A stretch of 14,806 nt of DNA, from NCBI GenBank assembly GCA_938084195.1, contig CALKDJ010000126.1, positions 1 to 14,806 on the forward strand, in the 5' to 3' direction. The notes under the pieces were generated by a model. That model was given only the letters and a program-made list of their open reading frames with translations, did no database searches and had not been told where the DNA came from. This document shows positions 7,203 to 14,806 of the stretch, one piece after another. Position 1 is the stretch's first letter; every line of letters begins with the position of its first letter. The translations under genes were made by a program, and so were the position numbers. This stretch comes from an uncultured Methylophilaceae bacterium (lineage in GTDB: Bacteria > Pseudomonadota > Gammaproteobacteria > Burkholderiales > Methylophilaceae).

Positions 7203-8003
7203 CTAGTGCTTAATGATAAATGCATTTTGTTTTAGCGTGGATGAAATAAGAGCCGATAAATTTTTTGCTTCTTCTTTGGAAGCGGAAGGACCTATTACTA
7301 CAGAATATAATGAAGACTTTTTGATTATTTTGATATCTTGTTTATCTTCAGCATGTATAGCTTTAATCTTTGTAACTAAATCAAGTGCATTATTTTTTTT
7401 AGAAAATGCCCCAACTTGAAGAAAGAATCCTTTATCATCAGATTTATTTAATTTACTGAGGGTAGGAATTATTACTTCAATTTCAACTTCCTCGCTCCCC
7501 TTTTCAATAATATCTAGTCTGTGAGCTGCCGCGTATGATAAATCAATGATGCGATCTTTGATGAAGGGCCCCCTATCATTCACTCTAACTATAACAGTTT
7601 TATTATTTTTGAGATTTGTAACCTTAACAAAACATGGCAGTGGTAGGGTTTTGTGTGCAGCGGTCATTTGGTACATATCATAAACTTCTCCAACAGAAGT
7701 TTTGTTTCCATGATATTTTTTTCCATACCAAGATGCATATCCTTTTTCTTTGAAAGCCACAATTTTCTTCATAGGGATATATTTTTTACCAAAAACTTTA
7801 TAAGGCATGTTTGCTCTTTTGGCTATTGGCTCTGTCCTTGGCACAGCATCTTCAATAAGATCCAAATTTTGTGGAATATTTTTTTCTGGCCCGTCATCTG
7901 AGTAATAACCACCCTTTTTTGATGTTGGATCTGGTTTATCAACGATTACCGACTGGCATGCGGATAAGGAAAATACGATAAAAATGATGAGTATGCGATT
8001 CAT
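7203..8003 (-). CDS. rlpA: RlpA septal/cell-wall lytic transglycosylase lipoprotein
   Basis: RlpA is an outer-membrane lipoprotein. In Pseudomonas it cleaves glycan strands lacking stem peptides, and its SPOR domain binds such denuded glycan at division sites. The 266-residue product has a leader with lipobox L-S-A-C (Cys16), an Asp/Pro/Lys-rich linker, a double-psi beta-barrel and a C-terminal SPOR domain (about 191-266, starting G-F-F-L-Q-V-G-A-F). Barrel motifs seen: G-Y-A-S-W-Y-G at 88-94, H-G-N-K-T-S-V-G-E at 98-106, T-A-A-H-K-T-L-P at 114-121, V-N-D-R-G-P-F at 141-147 and I-D-L-S at 153-156. The likely catalytic residues Glu106, His117 and Asp143 are present, so I expect activity. The start overlaps the rodA stop by one base (TAATG). 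In related operons dacC often follows; here DUF493 does. Confidence 0.95.
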   Translation of the reverse strand: MNRILIIFIVFSLSACQSVIVDKPDPTSKKGGYYSDDGPEKNIPQNLDLIEDAVPRTEPIAKRANMPYKVFGKKYIPMKKIVAFKEKGYASWYGKKYHGNKTSVGEVYDMYQMTAAHKTLPLPCFVKVTNLKNNKTVIVRVNDRGPFIKDRIIDLSYAAAHRLDIIEKGSEEVEIEVIIPTLSKLNKSDDKGFFLQVGAFSKKNNALDLVTKIKAIHAEDKQDIKIIKKSSLYSVVIGPSASKEEAKNLSALISSTLKQNAFIIKH

Positions 8004-9100
8004 TAGTTTGCTATTAATGATTTATGATTATATAAAGACATAATAATACCAAGACTTACCAATGAAACAACCATAGATGTTCCTCCGTAACTAAAAAAAG
8101 GCAAAGGAGCTCCAACTATGGGTAATAATCCAGAAATCATTCCGAGGTTTACCAACACTCCTGCAAATAACGAAATTAAGAGACCAACACTCGCAAGCCG
8201 AGAAAAGGTATCTTGCATTTTAGAAATCATAAACAATATTCTTAAAAGTAATGCTATATAAATTGAAAGGATTGCAATTACCCCAATAAATCCAAATTCT
8301 TCACTGTAAACTGCAAATATAAAGTCAGTGGTAGCTTCTGGTAGGAAGTTAAGTTGAGTTTGTGAACTATTTAACCATCCTTTACCAATTAATCCTCCAG
8401 ATCCAAGTGCAATAAGAGATTGTATAGTCTGGTACCCAGCCCCTAAGGCGTCTTTAAAAGGATCAATTAAACTAAGGATACGATTTTGTTGATAATGTTC
8501 AAGATTTTTCCATATTAAAGGAGAGCTTAAGATAGTAATAATAAATCCCCATAAAATAAATTTACTTGATAAACCTGCCATGAAAATAATTACCAAAGCA
8601 GAGAAAGAGAGCATTAAAGCTGTTCCAAGGTCGGGTTGATTTAGAATTAAGATAAAAGGAATAGACAAAAAAATTAAAGATATAAAATGAACTTTAGGAG
8701 CTATAGCCCTTTCTTTATTTTGATAAAACCAGGCTAACATTAACGGTAGGACTAGCTTAAAAATTTCTGAAGGTTGAAACTTCATAAATCCAATATCAAT
8801 CCACCTTTGTGACCCATTAACTTCATACCCCATAAATTTAACCCAGAGTAAGAAAAATATTCCTAAGATATACATAAAGGGAGTGTAGAAGAAAATGATT
8901 TTAGGCGGTGTTTTACTAACAATGAATAAAACAAAAAAACCTACTATAATATGTATTATTTGTGTATTAAATTCATTAAGTTGATTGTTGTCTGCACTGT
9001 AAAGTGCACCGAGTCCTGTTGATAATATAATGATTAAGCAACCAATGATTGTTTGGTCAAGTGATTTAAAAAATTCTTTGAATTCCTCTATTTTTATCAT
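8003..9100 (-). CDS. rodA: RodA peptidoglycan glycosyltransferase (SEDS)
   Basis: RodA polymerises lipid II into glycan strands during lateral growth, working as a pair with PBP2 inside the elongasome. The 365-residue protein has about ten membrane segments. Family motifs: G-S-Q-R-W-I-D-I-G at 96-104 and K-F-Q-P-S-E at 107-112; Q-P-D-L-G-T-A at 155-161; I-Q-S-L-I-A-L-G-S-G-G at 226-236; L-P-E-A-T-T-D-F-I-F-A at 253-263 with the essential Asp259 (equivalent to E. coli Asp262); G-L-L-P-I-V-G-A-P-L-P-F-F-S-Y-G-G near the C-terminus. It overlaps mrdA by 4 nt (ATGA) and rlpA by one base. FtsW, a paralogue, is less likely given the mreBCD-mrdA context. Confidence 0.97.
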   Translation of the reverse strand: MIKIEEFKEFFKSLDQTIIGCLIIILSTGLGALYSADNNQLNEFNTQIIHIIVGFFVLFIVSKTPPKIIFFYTPFMYILGIFFLLWVKFMGYEVNGSQRWIDIGFMKFQPSEIFKLVLPLMLAWFYQNKERAIAPKVHFISLIFLSIPFILILNQPDLGTALMLSFSALVIIFMAGLSSKFILWGFIITILSSPLIWKNLEHYQQNRILSLIDPFKDALGAGYQTIQSLIALGSGGLIGKGWLNSSQTQLNFLPEATTDFIFAVYSEEFGFIGVIAILSIYIALLLRILFMISKMQDTFSRLASVGLLISLFAGVLVNLGMISGLLPIVGAPLPFFSYGGTSMVVSLVSLGIIMSLYNHKSLIAN

Positions 9101-10914
9101 TGATTGCTGAGTAAATAATGGTCAAATACTTTTTTGGCAATTGGGCCAGCTGCGGAGCCACCAGAGCCTCCATTTTCCACAATAACAGCCACCACCAATT
9201 TAGGTTTTTTGGCAGGGGCATAAGCAATAAAAAGAGCATGATCTTTTAGGTGCTCTGGTAAATCTTCTTCTACATATTCTCCACCAGCTAACCCAAAAAC
9301 TTGGGCGGTTCCAGTTTTAGCAGCAATCTTATAGCTACCACCCTTTAAGAATGCAGCTGTTCCGCCAGAATCAGTAACAGCCTCCATACCTTCTTTAATA
9401 TAGCTCATTGTATTTTTTTTATTTGGTGGGGGTGTATATAACTTATCATTTCTTTGTTTAAGTTGATTAGAATTCAATAGTAGGTGAGGCGAGACATAAT
9501 TTTGATTATATGGAAGCGCAATTTTGGCAGTAGCATTTGCCAGTTGAATTGGTGTAACCAAAGTAAACCCTTGACCAATAGCTGTTATTACAGTTTCACC
9601 TGCGTACCATCTTTCTTTTTTATTTTTTATTTTCCATTCTTTATTAGCTACAAGTCCCTTTTTTTCGCCTAATATATCGATCCCAGTTTTATGACCAAAA
9701 CCATATGCCTTTAGTGTTTGGTTCATTTTGTCTAATCCCAATTCTAAACCTAAGCCATAAAAAAAGGTATCTGATGATACAGCAATCGCTTTCACCATAT
9801 CCACTTGACCATGACCATCTCGTTTCCAATTTCTGAATGTTTTGGATTGGTTTGGCATTGTAAAAAATCCAGGATCATTAATTTGAAAGGGAGGAACTCT
9901 TAAATTATTTTCTAGCCCAGCAATGGCGATGAATGGTTTTATTGTTGATCCAGGTGGATAAAGTCCTTTAGTCACTCTGTCTAAAAGTGGTCTTGCCTTA
10001 TTAGTGTTCAAAATATTCCAATTTTTATGGTCTATGCCATTTACAAATAAATTTGGATTAAAATAGGGTTGGCTTACGTAAGCCAATATTTCTCCATTGT
10101 GAGGAGAGAGTGCAACCAGCGCTCCTTTCCTGTTTCCAAAAGCATCTACAGCTTTTTTTTGTAACTCAATATCAATGCTAAGCTGAATATCTTGGCCATG
10201 AATAGGCTCTATCTTTTCAAGGGTACGAACAATATTGCCCTTAGAATCTACTTCAATTTTTTCGAATCCTGGAATTCCGTGTATCAAGTTTTCATATCTT
10301 TGCTCTATTCCTCTTTTGCCAATATGATCAGATCCTCTATATAGTGAAAGTCGTTTATTTTTAGTAAGTAACTTAATATCTTTTTGGTTTATTCGATTAA
10401 TATAACCAACTACATGGCTTGTAAGCTCCTTATGTTGGTAATGCCTTTTTAGCCTAGTTTTTAAAGAAATATTGTTGAATAAATATTTATTGGTAAGAAA
10501 TCTTGCTAATTCTTCTTTTGTTAGATCAGTTTTGATAGGGATAGTTGAAGAAAAATAATTATTTTTTATAATTCTTTGATATTGAGCTAAGTCATTTTTA
10601 GTTATGGAAACAAAAGGTTTTAATTCATTTGCAATTTTTTCAATATCAATTTTTTTTGAGGGGTCTATTTCTAGGTTATGAGTAATTTTATTTTCTGCGA
10701 GTATTCTTTTATTTCTATCAAAGATTATTCCTCTGGCAGGAGGAATTGGTACAACTTTAACACTGTTATTATTTGATTTTTTTTCAAAGTAATTGTGCTG
10801 GATAATTTGTATGTAAAAAAATTTAATAATGACAATAAATATCATTAGTAAAATAAACAAACTTAAAGCTTTAAGCCTTTTTTCAAAGATAAACTTTAAT
10901 TGATTTTTTTGCAT
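9097..10914 (-). CDS. mrdA: Penicillin-binding protein 2, elongasome transpeptidase
   Basis: PBP2 crosslinks new peptidoglycan during elongation and activates RodA. The 605-residue class B PBP has one N-terminal membrane anchor (about 16-36), a pedestal domain beginning P-P-A-R-G-I-I-F-D-R at 58-67, and a C-terminal transpeptidase. Catalytic motifs are S-T-I-K with nucleophile Ser323 in G-L-Y-P-P-G-S-T-I-K-P, S-S-D at 380-382 (the PBP2 version of SxN, in A-V-S-S-D-T-F-F-Y) and K-T-G at 533-535 in A-A-K-T-G-T-A-Q. This makes it a likely beta-lactam target. Length is slightly below E. coli PBP2 (633). The gap to mreD is 4 nt and the overlap with rodA is 4 nt, so PBP2 and RodA are probably co-translated in matched amounts. 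Confidence 0.97.
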   Translation of the reverse strand: MQKNQLKFIFEKRLKALSLFILLMIFIVIIKFFYIQIIQHNYFEKKSNNNSVKVVPIPPARGIIFDRNKRILAENKITHNLEIDPSKKIDIEKIANELKPFVSITKNDLAQYQRIIKNNYFSSTIPIKTDLTKEELARFLTNKYLFNNISLKTRLKRHYQHKELTSHVVGYINRINQKDIKLLTKNKRLSLYRGSDHIGKRGIEQRYENLIHGIPGFEKIEVDSKGNIVRTLEKIEPIHGQDIQLSIDIELQKKAVDAFGNRKGALVALSPHNGEILAYVSQPYFNPNLFVNGIDHKNWNILNTNKARPLLDRVTKGLYPPGSTIKPFIAIAGLENNLRVPPFQINDPGFFTMPNQSKTFRNWKRDGHGQVDMVKAIAVSSDTFFYGLGLELGLDKMNQTLKAYGFGHKTGIDILGEKKGLVANKEWKIKNKKERWYAGETVITAIGQGFTLVTPIQLANATAKIALPYNQNYVSPHLLLNSNQLKQRNDKLYTPPPNKKNTMSYIKEGMEAVTDSGGTAAFLKGGSYKIAAKTGTAQVFGLAGGEYVEEDLPEHLKDHALFIAYAPAKKPKLVVAVIVENGGSGGSAAGPIAKKVFDHYLLSNQ

Positions 10915-10918
10915 TTCA

Positions 10919-11407
10919 TTAATTACTCATTTTTTCAAAAATTAATTTATAAACAAAGCAAACAGGGATTGTCATAATATTTTTGTAAAGAAGGATATAC
11001 ATATCACTGTTTTGTAATAGATAGCTTATCGAGGTTGTACCTATTATTAAAAATCCAATTTCTAATAAAATAAAATATAAAAATATTACTTGACTAGGTG
11101 ATTTAAATACAAAAAATTTATGTAAAACAAAGTTGCTTATATATATTATTAAGAAAGTTATAGCGTATTGACCTATTAATTCCCCTATAAACAAATCAAC
11201 CAATATCCCTAGAATAAATACAATAAAAATATTTATGTTTTTAAATCTAACAATTATTGCAGGAATAATAAGGGCGATAAAATAATCTGGGATAAGACGA
11301 TTATCATTAAGGAAAGGAAGATTAATTTGAGAAAGAAGAATTGTCACTAGGAAAATTGCCAAAAATTTTAACCAGCTTTGTGGCAAATTATTATTTTTAC
11401 TTATCAC
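10919..11407 (-). CDS. mreD: Rod shape-determining protein MreD
   Basis: MreD is an integral membrane part of the elongasome, bridging MreC and the PBP2-RodA machinery. The 162-residue product has about five to six hydrophobic segments and little else. The family-typical stretch is seen around 37-85: a Pro-Asp at 40-41, then a membrane helix, a short basic loop (V-R-F-K-N), and F-I-L-G-I-L-V-D-L-F-I-G-E-L-I-G-Q at 64-80 matching the conserved G-x-x-x-D-x-x-x-G-x-x-G-Q pattern. The start overlaps the mreC stop by 4 nt (ATGA), with an AAGGA ribosome site inside the end of mreC. MreD sequences diverge strongly, so position between mreC and mrdA is a large part of the evidence. Confidence 0.93.
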   Translation of the reverse strand: MISKNNNLPQSWLKFLAIFLVTILLSQINLPFLNDNRLIPDYFIALIIPAIIVRFKNINIFIVFILGILVDLFIGELIGQYAITFLIIYISNFVLHKFFVFKSPSQVIFLYFILLEIGFLIIGTTSISYLLQNSDMYILLYKNIMTIPVCFVYKLIFEKMSN

Positions 11408-12246
11408 TTATTATTCCTTATCAACATAACTTCTGAAAAGGATAATGGAGAAGAAAAAGGGGTGATTATGATGCGATTGAACTGAGTATTATAAGTTGGA
11501 ATGATTTTGGTTACCTTACCAATCTTTATTCCTCGGGGATATATTCCGCCAAGTCCAGACGTCAAAAAATAATCACCAATTGCTAGACTCTCGTATGCTG
11601 GAAGCTGTCGAATCTCTAAAACAGGATTACCTGTTCCAGATATGATTCCATTAATAGAACCCTTATTGGAGATAGCAGAGACAGCAAATTGGTTTGAGGT
11701 AATGGGTGTAATTTTACTACTATTACTATTGACTTGTGTCACCTGCCCAATTAATCCCTGGTTGTTCATAACGGCACTTCCAGGTTTAATATTATCTTTG
11801 GCTCCCTTATTTATAACAACTTGTGGTATCCCATTAATTTGATTAGGTAAAATTATTTCAGCAATTATTACCTCTTTTTTAACAATTTCTTTGATTTGTA
11901 AAATTTTTCGCAAATTTTCATTTTCATTTTCTAAAGATTGTAATTTTTGAGCATCAAGAAGTAAGAGATTAATCTCATTTTGTTGGGATTGTATTTTTTT
12001 GTGAAGAGCCTCTTGGTCAGAAAGATAGATTTTAAAATTTTGGATAATAGTTGATGGCGTATTTATTATAAATTTTATGGGTGTATTTAGAACTGATATA
12101 TATTGCTTGATATCGTAATTGATTTGATATCTATGATCATAACTCATCAAGCTAATTGAAATTAATAATAAAAGAAAAAAAGGTAATATGGGGGAATCTT
12201 GCGTATTAAAAAGTTTAAGCTTCTTTGATCCGGTTTTTTTTGCCAT
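11404..12246 (-). CDS. mreC: Rod shape-determining protein MreC
   Basis: MreC is a periplasmic elongasome scaffold that binds and activates PBP2. The 280-residue protein has a Lys-rich cytosolic tail, one membrane helix (about 18-35), a coiled coil at about 76-118 rich in Gln/Asn/Glu/Leu heptads, then the two-barrel domain. Conserved segments are V-I-N-K-G-A-K-D-N-I-K-P-G at 144-156, G-L-I-G-Q-V at 164-169 and T-S-G-L-G-G-I-Y-P-R-G-I at 229-240. The C-terminus stops soon after the barrel, without the Pro-rich tail found in some relatives. It starts 5 nt after mreB and overlaps mreD by 4 nt. No Shine-Dalgarno is evident before its ATG. Confidence 0.96.
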   Translation of the reverse strand: MAKKTGSKKLKLFNTQDSPILPFFLLLLISISLMSYDHRYQINYDIKQYISVLNTPIKFIINTPSTIIQNFKIYLSDQEALHKKIQSQQNEINLLLLDAQKLQSLENENENLRKILQIKEIVKKEVIIAEIILPNQINGIPQVVINKGAKDNIKPGSAVMNNQGLIGQVTQVNSNSSKITPITSNQFAVSAISNKGSINGIISGTGNPVLEIRQLPAYESLAIGDYFLTSGLGGIYPRGIKIGKVTKIIPTYNTQFNRIIITPFSSPLSFSEVMLIRNNK

Positions 12247-12251
12247 GCATT

Positions 12252-13307
12252 TTACTCATAGGTGAATGCAGATTTAAAGTCATCTAATGCATCAAGGGTA
12301 ATACCACATCCTTTTACAACACATGTCAAGGGATCTTCCGCTAAAATGACAGGAATTCCCGTTTCCTCCATAAGCAGACGATCTAAATTCTTCAGCATAG
12401 CTCCGCCACCTGTTAAAACCATAGCGGTTTCAGAAATATCGGCACCTAATTCAGGAGGTGTCTCTTCAAGGGCTGCTTTTACTGCAGAAACAATTTGTTG
12501 GAGTGGCTCACTTATAGATTCAAGTATTTCATTACTACTAATAACGATTTTTCTTGGCAGACCCTCTGCTAAATTTCTACCAGTAACTTCCATTTCAATT
12601 AAGTCTGTCATTGGGAAAGCACTACCAATTTGTTTTTTAATTTTTTCTGCTGTTGGTTCTGAAATTAAGGTCCCATAATTTCTTCGCATATATTCAATAA
12701 TAGCCTGGTCTATTTTATCTCCACCCACTCTAGCAGAGCTCGCATAAACTATACCCCCCAGAGAAATGACTCCTACTTCTGTGGTACCCCCGCCTACATC
12801 AATTACCATTGAGCCGGTAGCTTCATTTACAGGTAAACCTGCACCAATTGCAGCAGCCATTGGCTCTTCAATAAGAAATACTTGTTTAGCTCCTGCGCGC
12901 TCTGCAGATTCTCGGATAGCTCTTCTTTCAACTTGTGTTGCACCATATGGAACACAAATAACAATCCTTGGATTTGGGGTGAACCAATTCATGCTATGAA
13001 CCCGACTTATGAAGTACTTAATCATTTCCTCGGTAATGTTAAAGTCAGCAATAACCCCGTCTTTCATGGGTCTGATGGCTTGAATATTTTGAGGTGATCT
13101 GCCAAGCATCGTTTTTGCTTCGGAACCAACTGCTAATAAGGATTTTTTGGTAAAAGGCCCAGTTGGCCCTTCCTCATGTCTTATAGCAACTACAGAGGGC
13201 TCATCAAGAACAATACCTTTGCCTCTAGCAAATATTAAGGTGTTGGCAGTACCTAAATCGATTGCAATATCATTGTCGACTAAATTTTGAAATAGTTTGT
13301 TAAACAT
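12252..13307 (-). CDS. mreB: Rod shape-determining protein MreB (bacterial actin)
   Basis: MreB forms ATP-dependent membrane filaments that orient lateral cell-wall synthesis. The 351-residue product matches the family (E. coli 347). The actin-fold motifs are intact: phosphate-1 D-L-G-T-A-N-T at 17-23, the connector region with [12 protein letters not shown] at 144-155, phosphate-2 D-V-G-G-G-T-T-E-V at 170-178 and adenosine motif T-G-G-G-A-M-L at 299-305. The short N-terminus (M-F-N-K-L-F) can form the membrane-binding amphipathic end. It is the first gene of the sixteen-gene minus-strand run, so its promoter should lie in 13308-13430, although I found no convincing -35/-10 pair for it on that strand. 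Sequence is much more conserved than its neighbours. Confidence 0.99.
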   Translation of the reverse strand: MFNKLFQNLVDNDIAIDLGTANTLIFARGKGIVLDEPSVVAIRHEEGPTGPFTKKSLLAVGSEAKTMLGRSPQNIQAIRPMKDGVIADFNITEEMIKYFISRVHSMNWFTPNPRIVICVPYGATQVERRAIRESAERAGAKQVFLIEEPMAAAIGAGLPVNEATGSMVIDVGGGTTEVGVISLGGIVYASSARVGGDKIDQAIIEYMRRNYGTLISEPTAEKIKKQIGSAFPMTDLIEMEVTGRNLAEGLPRKIVISSNEILESISEPLQQIVSAVKAALEETPPELGADISETAMVLTGGGAMLKNLDRLLMEETGIPVILAEDPLTCVVKGCGITLDALDDFKSAFTYE

Positions 13308-13338
13308 AATTTTGATATGATTCGTCTTTAATAAATTT

Positions 13339-13368
13339 TTAACACAAACTAGACAGGATTTCTATAAT
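13339..13368 (+). promoter_or_regulatory. Predicted sigma70-type promoter of gatCA
   Basis: TTAACA (13339-13344, five of six bases of the TTGACA consensus) is followed by an 18-nt spacer and a perfect TATAAT (13363-13368). Transcription would begin near 13375, giving a leader of about 55 nt before the gatC ATG. This is the best hexamer pair in the region. It is a pattern match only; in such AT-rich DNA chance matches to the -10 box are common, so the -35 and the position carry most of the weight. Confidence 0.5.
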
Positions 13369-13375
13369 AAATCCT
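13355..13375. repeat. Perfect 7-bp inverted repeat around the gatC -10 box (possible operator)
   Basis: The arms AGGATTT (13355-13361) and AAATCCT (13369-13375) are exact reverse complements, separated by the 7-nt CTATAAT that contains the predicted -10 hexamer. A dimeric regulator bound here would cover the promoter core and could affect mreB transcription as well, since both genes share the spacer. There is no trailing T-run, and it lies upstream of both genes, so a terminator is unlikely. Binding is inference from symmetry and position. Confidence 0.4.
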
Positions 13376-13430
13376 ATGTATAATAACTGATTATAGACGT
13401 TTTCTTAACAACTTATTTAAAATTTTCACT

Positions 13431-13718
13431 ATGACAATTAGCCAAGACGATATTAAAAAAATTGCTTATCTTGCAAGAATTAAGATTTCTCAGGATGAAT
13501 CTATTTTGTTAGAGAAGAAACTTACTGGAATAATGAATTTGATTGATGAAATGCAAAAGATTGATACAGATAGTATTGAGCCAATGTCGCATGCTCTTGA
13601 TATAAATCAACCCTTAAGAAAAGACGAGGTTTCTGAATCCGATATCAGAAAAAAAACGATGCCACTTGCACCCGAGGCAGAGGATTCTCTATTTATGGTT
13701 CCTCAAGTCATTGAATAA
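13431..13718 (+). CDS. gatC: Asp/Glu-tRNA amidotransferase subunit C
   Basis: GatC is the small belt-like subunit that holds GatA and GatB together in the GatCAB complex, which converts Asp-tRNA(Asn) or Glu-tRNA(Gln) to the amide form. The 95-residue product matches the family: I-K-K-I-A-Y-L-A-R-I at 8-17, P-L-R-K-D-E-V at 61-67 and the terminal F-M-V-P-Q-V-I-E at 88-95. It is the first plus-strand gene, divergent from mreB, and gatA follows 3 nt after its stop. The gatC/mreB divergent layout is recurrent in betaproteobacteria as I recall it. Confidence 0.96.
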   Translation: MTISQDDIKKIAYLARIKISQDESILLEKKLTGIMNLIDEMQKIDTDSIEPMSHALDINQPLRKDEVSESDIRKKTMPLAPEAEDSLFMVPQVIE

Positions 13719-13721
13719 ATC

Positions 13722-14806
13722 ATGCTGAATCTATCCTTAAAACAACTTTCACAAAATTTGAATGATAAAACCTTCTCAAGCCATGAGCTTACGGAGTTCT
13801 TTTTAAGTCGTATCAAAAAATATAATAAACAGTTAAATGCTTTTATTACTATTGATGAATCCTTAAGTCTATCAATGGCTAAAATGGCAGACGATAAAAT
13901 ATCAAAGGGGGAGCATAAACCTTTAACTGGAATTCCTATTGCTCAAAAGGATATTTTTTGTGCTGAAGGATGGAGAACTACATGTGGTTCAAAAATGCTG
14001 GAAAACTTTATTGCACCATACAATGCAACGGTAATACAAAATTTTAATGATATCGATGCGGTTAATTTGGGTAAAACCAATATGGACGAATTTGCGATGG
14101 GCTCTTCAAATGAAACATCCTATTTTGGGCCAGTAATGAATCCCTGGAATTTAGATTGTGTACCTGGAGGCAGTTCAGGAGGGAGTGCATCAGCGGTAGC
14201 GGCTAGGTTGGCTCCTGCTGCCACAGGCACAGATACAGGCGGCTCTATTCGACAACCTGCATCTTTATGCGGTTTTACTGGCTTAAAACCAACTTATGGA
14301 CTAGTGTCACGCTATGGAATGATTGCTTTTGCATCAAGTTTAGATCAAGCAGGGCCAATGGCTCCTAGTGCAGAAGACTGTGCCATGCTCCTAAACACAA
14401 TGGCATCTCATGACCATAAAGATTCAACAAGTATTGACCATAAAAAAGAAGACTACATAACGAATTTAAATCATCCAATTCAAGGATTAAAAATTGGTAT
14501 ACCAAAAGAATTTTTTGGTGATGGTTTGAACGCTTCGGTACAAAAGATTATCGAAGAAGCACTAGACAAGTATAAAAAATTGGGTGCTGAGTTAATTGAT
14601 ATTTCATTACCTAACTCAGATTTGGCTATTCCGGTCTACTACGTCATTGCTCCTGCTGAAGCATCAAGTAATCTCTCTCGTTACGATGGAGTTCGATATG
14701 GATACCGTACCAAAGAATATGATGACTTAATGGATATGTATTTCAAAACAAGACAAGAAGGTTTTGGGGAAGAGGTAAAAAGAAGAATCCTAATAGGTAC
14801 TTACGT
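13722..14806 (+). CDS. gatA: Asp/Glu-tRNA amidotransferase subunit A (partial, C-terminus beyond window end)
   Basis: GatA is the glutaminase subunit of GatCAB: it hydrolyses glutamine (or asparagine) and channels ammonia to GatB for tRNA-bound amidation. My translation from ATG 13722 gives 361 codons before the edge, out of about 480 typical for the family, so roughly a quarter is missing. The amidase-signature triad is visible as Lys76 (in I-A-Q-K-D-I-F), cis-Ser151 (G-G-S-S-G-G-S-A) and nucleophile Ser175 ([10 protein letters not shown]). The later [18 protein letters not shown] stretch identifies GatA within the amidase family. The start is 3 nt past gatC with no clear Shine-Dalgarno, so translational coupling is likely. 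gatB would be expected next, outside the window. Confidence 0.97.
   Translation, partial: MLNLSLKQLSQNLNDKTFSSHELTEFFLSRIKKYNKQLNAFITIDESLSLSMAKMADDKISKGEHKPLTGIPIAQKDIFCAEGWRTTCGSKMLENFIAPYNATVIQNFNDIDAVNLGKTNMDEFAMGSSNETSYFGPVMNPWNLDCVPGGSSGGSASAVAARLAPAATGTDTGGSIRQPASLCGFTGLKPTYGLVSRYGMIAFASSLDQAGPMAPSAEDCAMLLNTMASHDHKDSTSIDHKKEDYITNLNHPIQGLKIGIPKEFFGDGLNASVQKIIEEALDKYKKLGAELIDISLPNSDLAIPVYYVIAPAEASSNLSRYDGVRYGYRTKEYDDLMDMYFKTRQEGFGEEVKRRILIGTY

Larger units (their letters stand above)
13308..13430. promoter_or_regulatory. Divergent intergenic region between mreB and gatC
   Basis: This 123-bp, very AT-rich spacer is the only substantial non-coding DNA in the window and must hold the start signals for both directions. 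On the plus strand TATAAT occurs twice (13363-13368 and 13379-13384). On the minus strand TATAAT occurs at 13390-13395, but without a recognisable -35 at 16-18 nt. Neither gatC nor mreB has a strong Shine-Dalgarno in front of its ATG. A 7-bp inverted repeat is described separately. Confidence 0.8.

Noticed and set aside
7213..7419. Plus-strand open frame antisense to the RlpA SPOR domain
   Set aside because: The minus-strand SPOR and barrel motifs are clear; the plus-strand translation resembles nothing I know.
12262..12678. 138-codon open frame on the plus strand
   Set aside because: It lies wholly antisense to mreB, one of the most conserved bacterial genes; the translation shows no domain and has the look of a shadow frame.
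13350..13368. TAGACA as -35 for the TATAAT at 13363
   Set aside because: Spacing is only 7 nt; TTAACA at 13339 with 18 nt spacing is much better.
13390..13395. Minus-strand TATAAT as the mreB -10 box
   Set aside because: No -35-like hexamer lies 16-18 nt upstream on that strand (the nearest TTGTTA is 10 nt away), so I do not call an mreB promoter.
1..14806. Mobile element, CRISPR array, phage or defence genes
   Set aside because: No transposase, integrase, tandem spacer-repeat pattern or defence domain was seen; all genes are housekeeping types and in plausible conserved order.

Overview
The window looks like chromosomal DNA from an AT-rich, streamlined proteobacterium, most likely a betaproteobacterium close to the Methylophilaceae (OM43 / Methylopumilus-like). 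This placement is inference. It rests on the gatCA-divergent-mreBCD-mrdA-rodA-rlpA arrangement, the ferrooxidans-type (non-E. coli) GshA, the lptM-lysA pair, near-absent intergenic DNA and very low GC by eye. I see no phage, transposon, CRISPR, tRNA or rRNA genes.

Layout. From 1 to 13307 all sixteen genes lie on the minus strand, so the region is best read from right to left. In transcription order they are mreB, mreC, mreD, mrdA (PBP2), rodA, rlpA, a DUF493 gene (ybeD), lipB, lipA, gshA, gshB, apbE, a NusG-domain-II gene, a Gx-transporter-family gene, lptM and lysA (cut off by the left edge). Every junction is an overlap or a gap of at most 15 nt, so no internal terminator or strong promoter is obvious. 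A 123-bp divergent intergenic region (13308-13430) separates this run from gatC and gatA (cut off by the right edge) on the plus strand. It carries a good sigma70-type promoter for gatCA and a perfect 7-bp inverted repeat flanking its -10 box.

Functional blocks. (1) Cell elongation: MreB filaments, MreC/MreD, the PBP2-RodA glycan polymerase/transpeptidase pair and the RlpA lytic transglycosylase. (2) Lipoate: LipB moves octanoate to carrier proteins and LipA inserts sulfur, with DUF493 as a customary neighbour. (3) Glutathione: GshA and GshB. (4) An extracytoplasmic flavin/redox module: a lipoprotein ApbE FMN transferase, a membrane-anchored NusG-II protein with three cysteines, and a small ECF-S-like membrane protein. 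(5) LptM, a 52-aa lipoprotein that helps LPS transporter assembly, coupled to LysA, the last step of lysine synthesis, which consumes the meso-DAP also used by block 1. (6) GatCAB, the tRNA-dependent amidotransferase.

Most interesting points. The ApbE / NusG-II / Gx-transporter trio resembles the FmnB/EetA/EetB components of the Gram-positive extracellular electron transfer locus, and this ApbE has Lys where the family normally has a metal-binding Thr. The dacC and D-amino-acid aminotransferase genes that I would expect between rlpA and ybeD are absent. The gatC/mreB intergenic dyad is a plausible operator. The rest is conserved housekeeping content.
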